Counted from the first letter of the stretch, positions 42,701 to 51,908 are shown. The stretch is DNA of 64,000 nucleotides from G958296245 sp963664035 (GCA_963664035.2 OY760867.2:1922001-1986000), one strand, 5' to 3'. The notes: generated from the letters alone by a model not told the origin. Program-made: numbers and translations.

Positions 42701-44290
42701 TGGGTGCGCAGCTCGACGCCGGGCGTGGAGCTGATCTCGCCGCCGCCGCACCACGACATCTACTCCATCGAGGACCTGGCGCAGCTCATCCACGACCTGA
42801 AGAACTCGAACCCATCGGCAAGGGTACACGTGAAGCTGGTCGCCGAGGCGGGGGTCGGCACCATCGCGGCCGGGGTCTCCAAGGGTCACGGGGACGTTGT
42901 GCTGATCAGCGGCGACAGCGGCGGCACCGGGGCGTCCCCGGAGTCGTCGATCAAGCACGCCGGGCTGCCGTGGGAGCTTGGCGTCGCGGAGACGCAGCAG
43001 GTGCTGGTGATGAACGACCTGCGTGGGCGCATCGTCGTTCAGACCGACGGCCAGATCAAGACGGGCAGGGACGTTGCGATTGCCTGCCTGCTGGGGGCGG
43101 AGGAGTTCGGCCTGGCGACCGCGCCGCTCATCACGCTGGGGTGCATCATGCTGCGCAAGTGCCACCTGAACACCTGCTCGGTGGGCATCGCGACGCAGGA
43201 CCCGGAGCTTCGGAAGAAGTTCGCCGGGAAGCCGGAGTACGTCATCAACTACTTCTTCTTCGTGGCCGAGCACCTGCGCGAGATCATGGCGGAGATGGGG
43301 TTCCGCACCATCAACGAGATGGTGGGGCGGATGGACCGGCTGGACCCGACCGAGGCGATAGAGCACTGGAAGGCGAGGAACCTGGACATGTCGGCGCTGC
43401 TGCACGTGCCTGACGTGCCGGACACGGTGGCGACCTACCAATGCCAGGCGCAGGACCACGGCTTGGAGAAGGCGCTCGACCACCGCATCATCGAGGCGAC
43501 CCGGGCCGCCGTGGAGCGCAAGGAGCCTGTGCGGCTGGACCTGGAGATCGCGAACTCGAACCGGACGGTTGGGACGATGCTGAGCTACGAGGTGTCGAAG
43601 CGGTACGGCTTGGAGGGGCTGCCGGAGGACACGATAAGCATCAACCTGAAGGGGTCCGCGGGGCAGAGCTTCGGGGCCTTTCTCTCTAGGGGCATCACCA
43701 TGACCCTGGAGGGCGACGCGAACGACTACTTCTGCAAGGGGCTTTCCGGGGGCAAGGTCGTGGTCGGCCCGCCTTCGGACTCGACGTTCGTGCCGGAGGA
43801 GAACATCATCGTCGGCAACGTGTCGCTCTACGGCGCCACCGGGGGCAAGGCGTTCATTCGCGGGATAGCGGGGGAGCGGTTCGCGGTGCGCAACAGCGGC
43901 GCGGAGGCCGTCGTCGAGGGGGTCGGGGACCACGGCTGCGAGTACATGACGCGCGGGACGGTGGTCGTGCTCGGCCCCACGGGGCGCAACTTCGCGGCTG
44001 GGATGAGCGGCGGCGCGGCCTTCGTGCTCGACGAGGCCGGCCGATTCGCCGAGTTGTGCAACCGCGAGATGGTGGACCTGGAGGAGGTCGAGGACGAGGA
44101 GGACAGGGCAACGCTGCGGCGTATGCTGGAGGACCACTACCGCTGCACCGGCAGCGCCAACGCCGAGCGTGTGCTCGCGGCGTGGGAGGATATGCTGCCG
44201 AGGTTCGTGAAGGTGATGCCGCGCGACCTGAAGCGGGTGCTGGCGGAGCGGGCGGCGCGCGAAACGGCGGAGGCCGTCGCGGATGGGTAA
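39737..44290 (+). CDS. gltB: Glutamate synthase large subunit
   Basis: A 1517-residue GOGAT alpha subunit. The class II amidotransferase nucleophile is Cys28 in HEACGVG, implying removal of a 27-residue propeptide. The FMN-binding synthase domain has SNTGEGGEDPGRYTP, KPGEGGQLPGHKVDEYIG, and SGDSGGTGASPESSIKHAG. The 3Fe-4S cysteines are in CIMLRKCHLNTCSVGIA. The C-terminal GXGXG beta-helix repeats run from about 1250. It moves the glutamine amide to 2-oxoglutarate with GltD. It overlaps gltD by 8 bp. Confidence 0.97.
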   Translation: MRQRYATPGLPGPSKQGLYDPRFEHEACGVGLVANVNGARSHKVIAQGLEVLINLGHRGAQGADPETGDGAGILVQMPHEFFERQCEGLGIELPERGAYGVGMAFLPREASQAARCAETIERVVAEEGRTFLGWRDVPVDPDAIGTLSARVRPQIRQFFVGGPDSEDGLPLELGLYLIRRRIEKAVAASGMPDADDFYVSSLSSTKVVYKGLIMAHQLQRFYHDLDDESMATSFALVHSRFSTNTLGSWKLAHPYRYVIHNGEINTLRGNINWMAAREAALSSPLLGEEVRKLLPVVSPAQSDTATFDNVLDLLLATGRSLPHALMMMIPEAWAEHIPMEQSKKDYYEYHSCLMEPWDGPALIIGTDGAKVCAILDRNGLRPCRYMVTTDDVLVMASETGVLDVPPEKIRFKWRIQPGRMFMLDTEQGRIVDDEEIKADLTRRRPYGDWLRENRVLLEDLPKASSVEQPDLSTLTERQKAFGYSLEDIGMIIEPMAETGAEPVGSMGNDAPLAVLSDQVPLLYGYFKQLFAQVSNPPLDAIREELVTSVETFVGSEGNLFDETPEQCRQLKVSEPILRNSEMAKIKEIDRNGIRSATLSMLFRPGDGPGALERAMDLLCRQASRAVEEGYEILALSDRGVDSERAPIPSLLAVSGVHHHLIREGTRTKAGLVVETGEAREIAHFALLFGYGAAAVNPYLAYETVAGLVAANPEGVGYEEAEENFVHAVHKGVVKVMSKMGISTLQGYRGAQVFEAVGLRQELVDRYFTWTPSRIGGIGIGEIEDESRRRHALAYREPVAGVDAGLALGGQFQWRRDGEYHMWNPDTIASLQHATRTNSAATYKQFAEYADGETRRLCTIRGLLKLRPAEEPVSLDEVEPAGEIVKRFATGAISLGSISREAHETMAIAMNRIGARSNTGEGGEDPGRYTPEPNGDSRNSAMKQVASGRFGVTSAYLASASDLQIKMAQGSKPGEGGQLPGHKVDEYIGWVRSSTPGVELISPPPHHDIYSIEDLAQLIHDLKNSNPSARVHVKLVAEAGVGTIAAGVSKGHGDVVLISGDSGGTGASPESSIKHAGLPWELGVAETQQVLVMNDLRGRIVVQTDGQIKTGRDVAIACLLGAEEFGLATAPLITLGCIMLRKCHLNTCSVGIATQDPELRKKFAGKPEYVINYFFFVAEHLREIMAEMGFRTINEMVGRMDRLDPTEAIEHWKARNLDMSALLHVPDVPDTVATYQCQAQDHGLEKALDHRIIEATRAAVERKEPVRLDLEIANSNRTVGTMLSYEVSKRYGLEGLPEDTISINLKGSAGQSFGAFLSRGITMTLEGDANDYFCKGLSGGKVVVGPPSDSTFVPEENIIVGNVSLYGATGGKAFIRGIAGERFAVRNSGAEAVVEGVGDHGCEYMTRGTVVVLGPTGRNFAAGMSGGAAFVLDEAGRFAELCNREMVDLEEVEDEEDRATLRRMLEDHYRCTGSANAERVLAAWEDMLPRFVKVMPRDLKRVLAERAARETAEAVADG

Positions 44291-45740
44291 GCCGACCGGG
44301 TTCAAGGAGCACGGCAGGCAGCCGCCGCCCAAGCGGCCGGTGTCGCTGCGCGTGCAGGACTACGACGAGTTCGTGGACTCGTGGACCGAGGAGGACGCGC
44401 GGGCGCAGGGCGCGCGCTGCATGAACTGCGCCGTGCCGTTCTGCCATGGCGGGTGCCCTCTCGGCAACCTGATCCCGGACTGGAACGACCTGGTCTACAG
44501 GGGCGAGTGGGAAGCCGCGCTGGCGGCGCTCCACAGGACGAACAACTTCCCGGAGTTCACCGGCAGGATATGCCCCGCGCCGTGCGAGGCGTCGTGCGTG
44601 CTGTCGATCAACCAGGACCCGGTGACTATCGAGTACATCGAGAAGGCGATCTCCGATAGGGGCTGGGAGGAAGGGTGGATCAGGCCGGAGCCGCCCAAGC
44701 GACGGAGCGGCAAGAGCGTCGCGGTGGTGGGCTCGGGGCCGGCGGGCTTGGCGGCCGCGCAGCAGCTAAACCGGTGCGGGCACTCGGTCACGGTGTTCGA
44801 GCGCGCCGAGTACGTCGGCGGGCTGCTGCGGTTGGGAATCCCGGACTTCAAGCTGGACAAGAAGATAGTGCAGCGCCGCGTCGACCAGATGGAGGCGGAG
44901 GGCGTGCGGTTCAGGACGGGGGTACACGTCGGGAAGGGCTACCCTGCGTCCAAGCTGGTGGACGGCTACGACGCCGTGCTGCTGACCGGAGGCGCGACGC
45001 AGCCCAGGGACCTTCCCGTTCCCGGGCGGGAGCTGAGGGGCGTCCACTTCGCGATGGAGTACCTGACGCAGCAGAACAGGCTGCTGAGCGGGCAGGGCGT
45101 GGACCCCGACGAGCGGATCACGGCGGAGGGCAAGCGGGTTGTGATCCTGGGCGGCGGCGACACCGGGGCGGACTGCCTGGGCACCGCGCACCGGCAGGGC
45201 GCGGAGGTGGTGTACCAGTACGAGCTGCTGTCGGAGCCTCCGGTGAGCCGCAGTCCCGGCAACCCCTGGCCGCAGTGGCCGATGATACTGCGCTCGTCGG
45301 CGGCGCACGAGGAGGGCGGGATCCGGGACTACGACATACTGACCAAGCGGCTGTCGGGCAGCAACGGCCGCGTCGGCAAGCTGGAGGCGGTGCGCGTCAC
45401 GTGGGACATGAGCGGACCGGGGCGGCCCACTATGCGCGAGGCGCCGGGGAGCGAGTTCGAGATAGAGACGGAGCTCGTGCTGCTGGCCATGGGCTTCCTG
45501 CACCCGGAGCAGGACGGGATGCTGGCCGAGCTAGGGGTCGAGCTCGACGGGCGCGGCAACGTGCGCACCGACGGGAACAGGATGACCAGCGTGCCCAACG
45601 TCTTCGCGGCTGGCGACATGGCGCGGGGGCAGTCGCTGGTGGTGTGGGCGCTGGCGGAGGGGCGCGACGCGGCGTCGTGCATCGACGCGCACCTGGCAGG
45701 GGCGACGAGCCTGCCGCGGGTGGTGTCCGTGGCCGGGTAG
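44283..45740 (+). CDS. gltD: Glutamate synthase small subunit (NADPH)
   Basis: A 485-residue FAD- and Fe-S-containing NAD(P)H oxidoreductase passing electrons to GltB. N-terminal cluster cysteines are in CMNCAVPFCHGGCPLGNLIP and CPAPCEASCVLS. The FAD motif is VVGSGPAGLAAAQQL, the NADP-binding motif ILGGGDTGADCLGTAHRQGA, and the C-terminal FAD motif VFAAGDMARGQSLVVWALAEG. Its last 292 bp recur almost exactly at 51576-51867. Confidence 0.97.
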   Translation: MGKPTGFKEHGRQPPPKRPVSLRVQDYDEFVDSWTEEDARAQGARCMNCAVPFCHGGCPLGNLIPDWNDLVYRGEWEAALAALHRTNNFPEFTGRICPAPCEASCVLSINQDPVTIEYIEKAISDRGWEEGWIRPEPPKRRSGKSVAVVGSGPAGLAAAQQLNRCGHSVTVFERAEYVGGLLRLGIPDFKLDKKIVQRRVDQMEAEGVRFRTGVHVGKGYPASKLVDGYDAVLLTGGATQPRDLPVPGRELRGVHFAMEYLTQQNRLLSGQGVDPDERITAEGKRVVILGGGDTGADCLGTAHRQGAEVVYQYELLSEPPVSRSPGNPWPQWPMILRSSAAHEEGGIRDYDILTKRLSGSNGRVGKLEAVRVTWDMSGPGRPTMREAPGSEFEIETELVLLAMGFLHPEQDGMLAELGVELDGRGNVRTDGNRMTSVPNVFAAGDMARGQSLVVWALAEGRDAASCIDAHLAGATSLPRVVSVAG

Positions 45741-45757
45741 GGGCAAGCGTGCAGCGG

Positions 45758-47629
45758 ATGTGGGCGCATCTTCGCGATGGAACTCGCCACTGGTCGAGCT
45801 TCGAGGGGCTGTGTGTTGCGGACGCGTTTGTTCCGCGGGTGCGCAGTTTGTGGTTGGTGTCTGCTGCCGCTCTGCTGGCTGCTGCCTGCAGCGGCGGCTC
45901 TGAGGTTGCGCCTATTCCCACGGACGTTCCTACTCCAACTCTTGCTGCTGCGTCTGTTGCAACTCCCAGTCATACGCCCACCCCCACTCCCACGCATATT
46001 CCGACCCCGACGGCAACGGCGGCCGCGACTCAGACTGCAACGCCGAGGCCGCCTGATACTGCTACCCCGATGCCAACCACGCGGACCGAACCCACCAGCA
46101 CACCTACGCCGGAACCTACGTCCACGCCCTTGCCCGCTCGCACGCCCACCAACACGCCTACATCCAGTCCAACCAGCACACCGACGGCTACCGCCACTCC
46201 GACGCCGATGGCTACCGCCACTCCCACGGCGACCAACACGCCCACGCCGACGCCAACATCCATCCCGACCGCGACACCGACACCGACGCCGACGCCAACA
46301 TCCATCCCGATCGCGACGCCGACACCGACGCCCACGCCGACGCCAACATCCACCCCAACGCCGACGCCGACGCCCACGCCCACGCCCACCCCAACGCCAA
46401 CATCCACCCCAACGCCGACGCCGACGCCCACCCCGTTCAACCTTGTGGTTGACACGCTAACTTTGAGCGATGGCAGTCCGATGGCGGACCAGTCCCTCAC
46501 CCTGAGGGTCACGGTGCGCAACCAGGGCAGCGAACCGTCCGATCCCACCACTCTGCGCTACTACCGCTCCACGGATTCGACCATCACGTCCGAAGATATC
46601 GAGGTCGGGACGGACCGGGTTGCCAGTCTCACCGCATTGGGAAGCAGCGCGGAGTCAGTCCTCACGCACGCGCCGTCCACCCCGGGCGCATACTACTACG
46701 GCGCGTGTGTGGACCCGGCGTCTGGTGAGTCCGACGCGACCGACAATTGCTCGGCTGCGACCGCAGCGACCGTTTCGGAGTTCGACATAGAGAGTCTCCC
46801 GTGGGTCAATGACGGCATCACCGGCGACGAATGGGAAGCGATGGAACACGTTCGGGCCCTCGCTCAAGTGGACCGCCCGATGTCACAGCGAGTGGCGGGT
46901 TCGCAGTGGCTCTCCGACGGCATCAGCGAGGACGAGCTGCGGGTGCTGGCCGACCTCCGGGGACTGGCTCATACCCACCCGGATATAGCCGTCCTGACAA
47001 CAACCACGCCCGATCAGACCGGGAGCCTCACAGAGGACGTTCTGAGCTCCTTGCTATGGATGATAGACGATGAACCTAGCCGATCCGAGCAGCTCCTGAG
47101 TCGTCCGTGGTTTCGGGACGGGCTGACCGAAGAGGAGGCCGCGTTGCTCGTCGTGCTGAGGGACGCCGCCGCTTTTGAAGATGTCTTCAGGGACTTGCTC
47201 CAAGATGGCCATGTGAGGTCGGAAACAATCTCCCTGCCCCTGGCGGGTGAGGTGGACCTGTTTGCGGTCAGCCGGACGGAGGTCGGACTGGACGACGCGC
47301 TCGAAAGAATCGGCGCCGCCGTAGAACCCATGGAGGGCTTTATGGGGGTGCCCTGGCCAAAGAGTGACGTCATCATGCTTCATGAGCCGATTTCCGACCT
47401 TGGACGTCCGACACATTCTGGATGGTATTCAGGCACCCACATGGTGGTGAAGAACACTTCCAAGGGCCTGATCTACCACGAGACAGCCCACTACTACCTC
47501 CACTCTGGGCCTAAATGGCTGATAGAGGGGGGGGCGAATTTCCTTAGGTCCTATGTCCTAGTTCCCACTGAGCTTGATTTAGTTTACTTTGACATGCAAG
47601 TGGGCATAGTCCAAGAATGCGCTCCCTGA
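45758..47629 (+). CDS. Lipoprotein with TP linker, CARDB-like domain and gluzincin-type protease, truncated by in-frame TGA
   Basis: 623 residues to the TGA. A GTG at 45839 would give a shorter, more typical lipoprotein start (MRSLWLVSAAALLAAAC, lipid-modified Cys17). A long (TP)n linker of about 170 residues leads to a CARDB-like beta domain (LRVTVRNQGSEPSDPTTLRY, then GACVDPASGESDATDNCS), then a helical region. A protease motif HETAHYY (H574, E575, H578) is followed by WLIEGGANF (E590), as in gluzincins. The frame stops at TGA 47627-47629 inside the protease domain and continues open for 1260 codons afterwards. The true gene is probably one ORF, 45758-51418, interrupted by a single nonsense codon. 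Confidence 0.75.
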   Translation: MWAHLRDGTRHWSSFEGLCVADAFVPRVRSLWLVSAAALLAAACSGGSEVAPIPTDVPTPTLAAASVATPSHTPTPTPTHIPTPTATAAATQTATPRPPDTATPMPTTRTEPTSTPTPEPTSTPLPARTPTNTPTSSPTSTPTATATPTPMATATPTATNTPTPTPTSIPTATPTPTPTPTSIPIATPTPTPTPTPTSTPTPTPTPTPTPTPTPTSTPTPTPTPTPFNLVVDTLTLSDGSPMADQSLTLRVTVRNQGSEPSDPTTLRYYRSTDSTITSEDIEVGTDRVASLTALGSSAESVLTHAPSTPGAYYYGACVDPASGESDATDNCSAATAATVSEFDIESLPWVNDGITGDEWEAMEHVRALAQVDRPMSQRVAGSQWLSDGISEDELRVLADLRGLAHTHPDIAVLTTTTPDQTGSLTEDVLSSLLWMIDDEPSRSEQLLSRPWFRDGLTEEEAALLVVLRDAAAFEDVFRDLLQDGHVRSETISLPLAGEVDLFAVSRTEVGLDDALERIGAAVEPMEGFMGVPWPKSDVIMLHEPISDLGRPTHSGWYSGTHMVVKNTSKGLIYHETAHYYLHSGPKWLIEGGANFLRSYVLVPTELDLVYFDMQVGIVQECAP

Positions 47630-47662
47630 GGCTCTGCAAATGTTCAGGGCTGGATTGACACA

Positions 47663-50600
47663 ATGGCGGGGCCTAGGGGATGCCCATATTTGATTGGGGA
47701 GCATTTCCTGATAGGAATGTATAGAGCCCTGGGGCATGATGCCGTCTCATCCGCTCTACGGGAGTTGTACGAGAGATTCATGTCCAGGTACAGGAGCCCG
47801 ACAGAAGACGACATCTACCAGGCGTTCCTGACGAACACTCCGCCACCAAGGCGAGATGAGTTCCGCTTCCGGTACGATTGCCTGCATGGTCGGCCGATCC
47901 CGGGCTACGTCGCTGAAATCGAGGCTACGACCTCGCCCGAAGTCAGAGACGCGTTGGTCGCGCTCTACCATGCCACCAACGGCCCGGGCTGGAAGAACAG
48001 TGACAACTGGCTGAGCGAGGCTCCTCTCGACCAATGGCATGGGGTGTTCACGGATTGCGACGGCACCCTTATTAGTCTAGCTCTCACAGACAACCAGTTG
48101 AGCGGGGAGATACCGGCTGAACTCGGCAATCTCTCCAACCTGAGGGGACTGTTCCTCGACAGCAACCAGTTGAGCGGGGAGATACCGGCTGAGCTGTGGA
48201 GCCTGTCCAACCTTAGAAGGCTGGACCTTGATGGGAACCAGTTGACAGGAGAGATGCCGCCGGAGCTTGGGAGCCTGCCTTACCTAGTACAGCTTAACCT
48301 CTCCAGTAACCGGTTGGTTGGAGAGATTCCATCGGAGCTTGGGAGCCTGTCCAATTTGGAAACTCTACACCTCGACAATAACCGGTTGGTGGGAGAGATT
48401 CCACCGGAGTTTGGGAGCCTTCCCAGTCTAGAACTACTATTCCTCTCTCGGAACCATTTGACGGGAGAGATACCGCCGGAGCTTGGGAGCCTTCCCAACC
48501 TGATACACTTGGATCTCGGGAATAACCAGTTGCGGGGAGAGATTCCACCAGAGCTGGGTGACCTTTCCCAACTGTTGGTCCTAGTCCTTCATGGAAACCA
48601 CCTGACCGGGCCGATACCGCCGGAATTGGGTAGGCTGTCCAATTTGGGGGGTCTGTCCATTGAGGGCAACCGGTTCACTGGGCCGATACCGCCGGAGCTT
48701 GGGAGCCTGTCCAATTTGAGAACTCTACACCTCGCGGGGAACCAGCTGAGCGGAGAGATTCCACCGGAGCTTGGAAGCCTGTCCAACCTGAAATGGCTGT
48801 TTCTCTATACAAACCATTTGACGGGAGAGATACCGCCGGAGCTTGGGAGCCTGCCCTACCTGGAACAGCTTGACCTCTCCAGTAACCAGTTGGTGGGAGA
48901 GATTCCACCGGAGTTGGGCGAGTTGGGCGATACTCTGACTATTTTGCGGCTCTCCGGCAACGACTTCACCGGCTGCCTGCCGGCGGGACTGGCGGATGTG
49001 GAGTACAACGACTTTGGAAGGCTCGGCCTAGAGACCTGCTCTCCCAGTCCAACCAGCACACCGACGGCTGCCGCCACTCCCACTCCCACGCCCACGCCCA
49101 CACCTACGGCAATATCCACACCCACACCGACCGCGGCGCCAGCTTCCATCGAGGTGAGATCCCTGGAAAGGGACGCGCTGATCGCGCTCTACGACGCCGC
49201 GGGCGGCGCGAACTGGACGAACAGTGACAACTGGCTGAGTGACCGTCCCGTCAGCGAATGGCGCGGAGTGACCCTGGATCCCAGCGGGCGGGTCGTTGAA
49301 CTTCGCCTACGGGACAACCAGTTGAGCGGCCCCATGCCGCCTGAACTGAGCAGCCTCGCCAACCTGCGGAGTTTGGATCTCAAGGACAACCAATTGACCG
49401 GGGAGATACCGGCCTGGCTCGGCGGCCTGACCAATCTTGAAATGCTGGACCTGAGTTGGAACCGGTTATCCGGGGAGATTCCGGCTGAGCTGGGCAACCT
49501 CGGCAAACTGGAAAGGCTGTTCCTCGGAGCAAACGGCATCGGAGGCGGCATACCCTCCGAGTTCGGGAACCTCACGCACCTGAGGGAATTGTGGCTCGGA
49601 GACGGACTGGGCTTGACGGGCGAGCTCCCGCCTGAATTGAGTAGGCTTACACGGCTGGAGGTAATCGATCTGGGCCACAGCGATGTGAGCGGCCCCCTCC
49701 CTGCGTGGATGGGAGATATGACCCGCCTTCGCCTGCTGTATCTGGATGGCAATCAGTTTGCAGGGGAAGTACCCGCCGAGCTTGGCAGCCTGTCCCGCTT
49801 GGAGCTGCTGACCCTTCACGGAAACTCCGCACTATTGGGAGCGCTCCCTCAGGCTCTGACAAAGATTACACGTCTAGGCAGTCTCACGTTCCACGATACG
49901 GGACTTTGCGCGCCGCTCGACGATAGCTTCCAGGCATGGCTTCGGAAGGTGCCCGACCGCCAAGGTCCCAACTGCTTCTCTGGCTCCGGAAGAGTAATCG
50001 TCCGGGATGTGTTTGGCAGGGAGGTGAATGAGACGGGGATAGTTCTCGTTGACTGGGAGGGTCATATTGCCAATCCTCTGATGAAATACTCTGCCGAACT
50101 GCCCGGAGCGACGGCGATTCTGAGCTCGACCGAACCGAGGCTCTATTTCGATCTCCCCAGCTTGGCCGGAGCGAATGGGCCGACGAAAGGGTTGTCCTCG
50201 GAAGACCCCGCGAAGGCGACTGAGTTCCGTATCTCGATCTTTCCCGACCGGGACACTTCGGATGAGAGTCACACCCTGACGATTCGATATGTGGGCGGAG
50301 GCGGCAGGGTGATCTCTCAAACGATAGACGTACACGTGATAGACCAGGACGTTGACCGTCCACTGGAGTTCAACGTCATCTCCGACTACAGCTACGACGA
50401 TACCGGGATGTTTGACGACCCGGCCGCCAGGGAGGCGGTTCAGCAGGCGGCAGACGACTGGGCTTATTTCATCGCGGATATGAATCTGGATGAGGTTCGC
50501 GCGGGCGAGGAACAGATGTGGATATGGTATCCGGAGGAACAGCGACGGCAAGGATTCGGCGAAGGCGTATCCGTCACAAACGACGTCGCCTACACCGGGT

Positions 50601-51418
50601 TTCTGATGCACGTGTATGGATACCCGAACGAAAAAATACGCGCAAGCGGAGGACCGTCCTGGGGAGGGCGCAATCAATCGTCCGGCGTCGTAGAGTTTCC
50701 CATCAAGCGCTCGGGCAGTATTACTTTCGACCCCAGAGGGAATTGGAATACGCTTGGCTGGAGGACCTCTGCTGATGAGGATACATGGTGGGAACCCACC
50801 AATTACGGCGACTACCCAAGTGATCTTTATTCCATCGCTCTCCACGAAATGGGACACGCCGTAGTCTTTAATGACGGTCACGATGGTTTTGCCGGGTTCT
50901 ACGAGGCCAGGGAAGTGCGCGATCCCGCAGTGTTGGCCTACTACGGATCGTATCCTGTCATGAACAAGAACCATCACATCCTAGGGATTGACCCGGTAAG
51001 TGGGCGCGGCGTGTACGGCGACGAGAACAATGGGATAACCCCTGATGGACGTTGGATCGTCACAAAACTGGATTTGCTGATAGCCCAAGCCACCGGCTAC
51101 GTCCTTCGCGACACGTCTCCATTCCGCGATCTGTCCTTACCGGACGAGCCGCTGGCCGAGGGAAGCGTGGGAACCCTCTATGCGCATACTATGAATGTCG
51201 TTGGGGGCATTCCGGCTTACTACTGGACGATTGATTCGGGGGCGCTGCCCGATGGTTTGACTCTCGAGTCGTTCACAGGGGCCATATCCGGCACACCTCA
51301 GGAGTCCGGGACATTCGAGTTCACCATCCGGGTCCGCGATAATACGGAGGGAGATAGTGGGGTTGTGCGCGCCGTAACCCTGAACGTCAAATCCCGCGCT
51401 TCGGACCAGTCTGGTTGA
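47663..51418 (+). CDS. LRR protein with C-terminal metalloprotease and Ig-like domains (downstream part of split gene)
   Basis: 1251 residues from ATG 47663, in the same frame as the gene before it. The first 90 residues (GEHFLIGMYRALGHDAVSSA) read as the missing C-terminal half of that gene's protease, and no signal peptide is present, so this is unlikely to be an independent gene. Then: an LRR cap and 13 plant-type LRRs of 24 residues (LxLxxNxLxGEIPPELGSL, about 133-445); a TP linker (461-493); a second cap and 8 LRRs (543-747); beta domains; a second protease motif ALHEMGHAVVFNDGHD (H1061, E1062, H1065); and a He_PIG-like Ig domain (1164-1245, with GALPDGLTLESFTGAISGTP). Probably a large cell-surface protein. 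Confidence 0.7.
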   Translation: MAGPRGCPYLIGEHFLIGMYRALGHDAVSSALRELYERFMSRYRSPTEDDIYQAFLTNTPPPRRDEFRFRYDCLHGRPIPGYVAEIEATTSPEVRDALVALYHATNGPGWKNSDNWLSEAPLDQWHGVFTDCDGTLISLALTDNQLSGEIPAELGNLSNLRGLFLDSNQLSGEIPAELWSLSNLRRLDLDGNQLTGEMPPELGSLPYLVQLNLSSNRLVGEIPSELGSLSNLETLHLDNNRLVGEIPPEFGSLPSLELLFLSRNHLTGEIPPELGSLPNLIHLDLGNNQLRGEIPPELGDLSQLLVLVLHGNHLTGPIPPELGRLSNLGGLSIEGNRFTGPIPPELGSLSNLRTLHLAGNQLSGEIPPELGSLSNLKWLFLYTNHLTGEIPPELGSLPYLEQLDLSSNQLVGEIPPELGELGDTLTILRLSGNDFTGCLPAGLADVEYNDFGRLGLETCSPSPTSTPTAAATPTPTPTPTPTAISTPTPTAAPASIEVRSLERDALIALYDAAGGANWTNSDNWLSDRPVSEWRGVTLDPSGRVVELRLRDNQLSGPMPPELSSLANLRSLDLKDNQLTGEIPAWLGGLTNLEMLDLSWNRLSGEIPAELGNLGKLERLFLGANGIGGGIPSEFGNLTHLRELWLGDGLGLTGELPPELSRLTRLEVIDLGHSDVSGPLPAWMGDMTRLRLLYLDGNQFAGEVPAELGSLSRLELLTLHGNSALLGALPQALTKITRLGSLTFHDTGLCAPLDDSFQAWLRKVPDRQGPNCFSGSGRVIVRDVFGREVNETGIVLVDWEGHIANPLMKYSAELPGATAILSSTEPRLYFDLPSLAGANGPTKGLSSEDPAKATEFRISIFPDRDTSDESHTLTIRYVGGGGRVISQTIDVHVIDQDVDRPLEFNVISDYSYDDTGMFDDPAAREAVQQAADDWAYFIADMNLDEVRAGEEQMWIWYPEEQRRQGFGEGVSVTNDVAYTGFLMHVYGYPNEKIRASGGPSWGGRNQSSGVVEFPIKRSGSITFDPRGNWNTLGWRTSADEDTWWEPTNYGDYPSDLYSIALHEMGHAVVFNDGHDGFAGFYEAREVRDPAVLAYYGSYPVMNKNHHILGIDPVSGRGVYGDENNGITPDGRWIVTKLDLLIAQATGYVLRDTSPFRDLSLPDEPLAEGSVGTLYAHTMNVVGGIPAYYWTIDSGALPDGLTLESFTGAISGTPQESGTFEFTIRVRDNTEGDSGVVRAVTLNVKSRASDQSG

Positions 51419-51474
51419 GCGGCAGGTTGTGTCAAGCTAGAGAATGTAGGAGGATGTAGGAGGTAGCCAAGCAT

Positions 51475-51575
51475 GACAAAGCACAAGATCGCCTTCGTTT
51501 CGCCGGGGAAGATGGATGTCTCGAACGTGGAGGAGGGGCTGGCGGGCCTCGCAGATGCCCCGCGAGGTGATAAGA
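51475..51575 (+). pseudogene. Truncated, internally deleted copy of the 54.5-kb hydroxyacid dehydrogenase 5' end
   Basis: Starting at ATG 51475, about 75 bp match the start of the dehydrogenase gene at 54482 (AKHKIAFVSPGK, then DVSNVEEGLAGL). A deletion of about 90 bp follows, then QMPREVI sequence matching 54651-54670. It fuses at about 51575 to the gltD fragment. A doubled GTAGGAGGATGTAGGAGG stretch precedes it. Not functional. Confidence 0.9.
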
Positions 51576-51867
51576 GAGCGAGTTCGAGATAGAGACGGAG
51601 CTCGTGCTGCTGGCCATGGGCTTCCTGCACCCGGAGCAGGACGGGATGCTGGCCGAGCTAGGGGTCGAGCTCGACGGGCGCGGCAACGTGCGCACCGACG
51701 GGAACAGGATGACCAGCGTGCCCAACGTCTTCGCGGCTGGCGACATGGCGCGGGGGCAGTCGCTGGTGGTGTGGGCGCTGGCGGAGGGACGCGACGCGGC
51801 CTCGTGCATCGACGCGCACCTGGCCGGGGCGACGAGCCTGCCGCGGGTGGTGTCCGTGGCCGGGTAG
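51576..51867 (+). pseudogene. Duplicated 3' end of gltD
   Basis: 292 bp corresponding to gltD 45449-45740, including the stop codon. By eye only three substitutions separate the copies. It lacks the N-terminal Fe-S and first FAD regions. With the truncated dehydrogenase just before it, this marks the junction of a tandem duplication that ran from gltD into the dehydrogenase gene. Confidence 0.95.
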
Positions 51868-51888
51868 GGCTGCTGTCCCACCTCCGTC

Positions 51889-51908
51889 GTTCCCGCGAAC
51901 GCGGGAAC
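51889..51908. repeat. Perfect hairpin repeat, GTTCCCGCG arms
   Basis: Arms GTTCCCGCG (51889-51897) and CGCGGGAAC (51900-51908) with a 2-nt loop. It belongs to a widespread intergenic repeat type (GTTCCCGCGxxxGCGGGAA). It lies between the gltD fragment and the IS element. Confidence 0.7.

Noticed and set aside
39764..44332. Very long open frame on the minus strand opposite gltB
   Set aside because: Product is an Arg/His/Val-rich antisense shadow created by GC-biased third positions; gltB on the plus strand has full family motifs.
51604..51867. Independent 87-residue protein gene
   Set aside because: It is the duplicated C-terminal end of gltD without its functional N-terminus; best described as a pseudogene.
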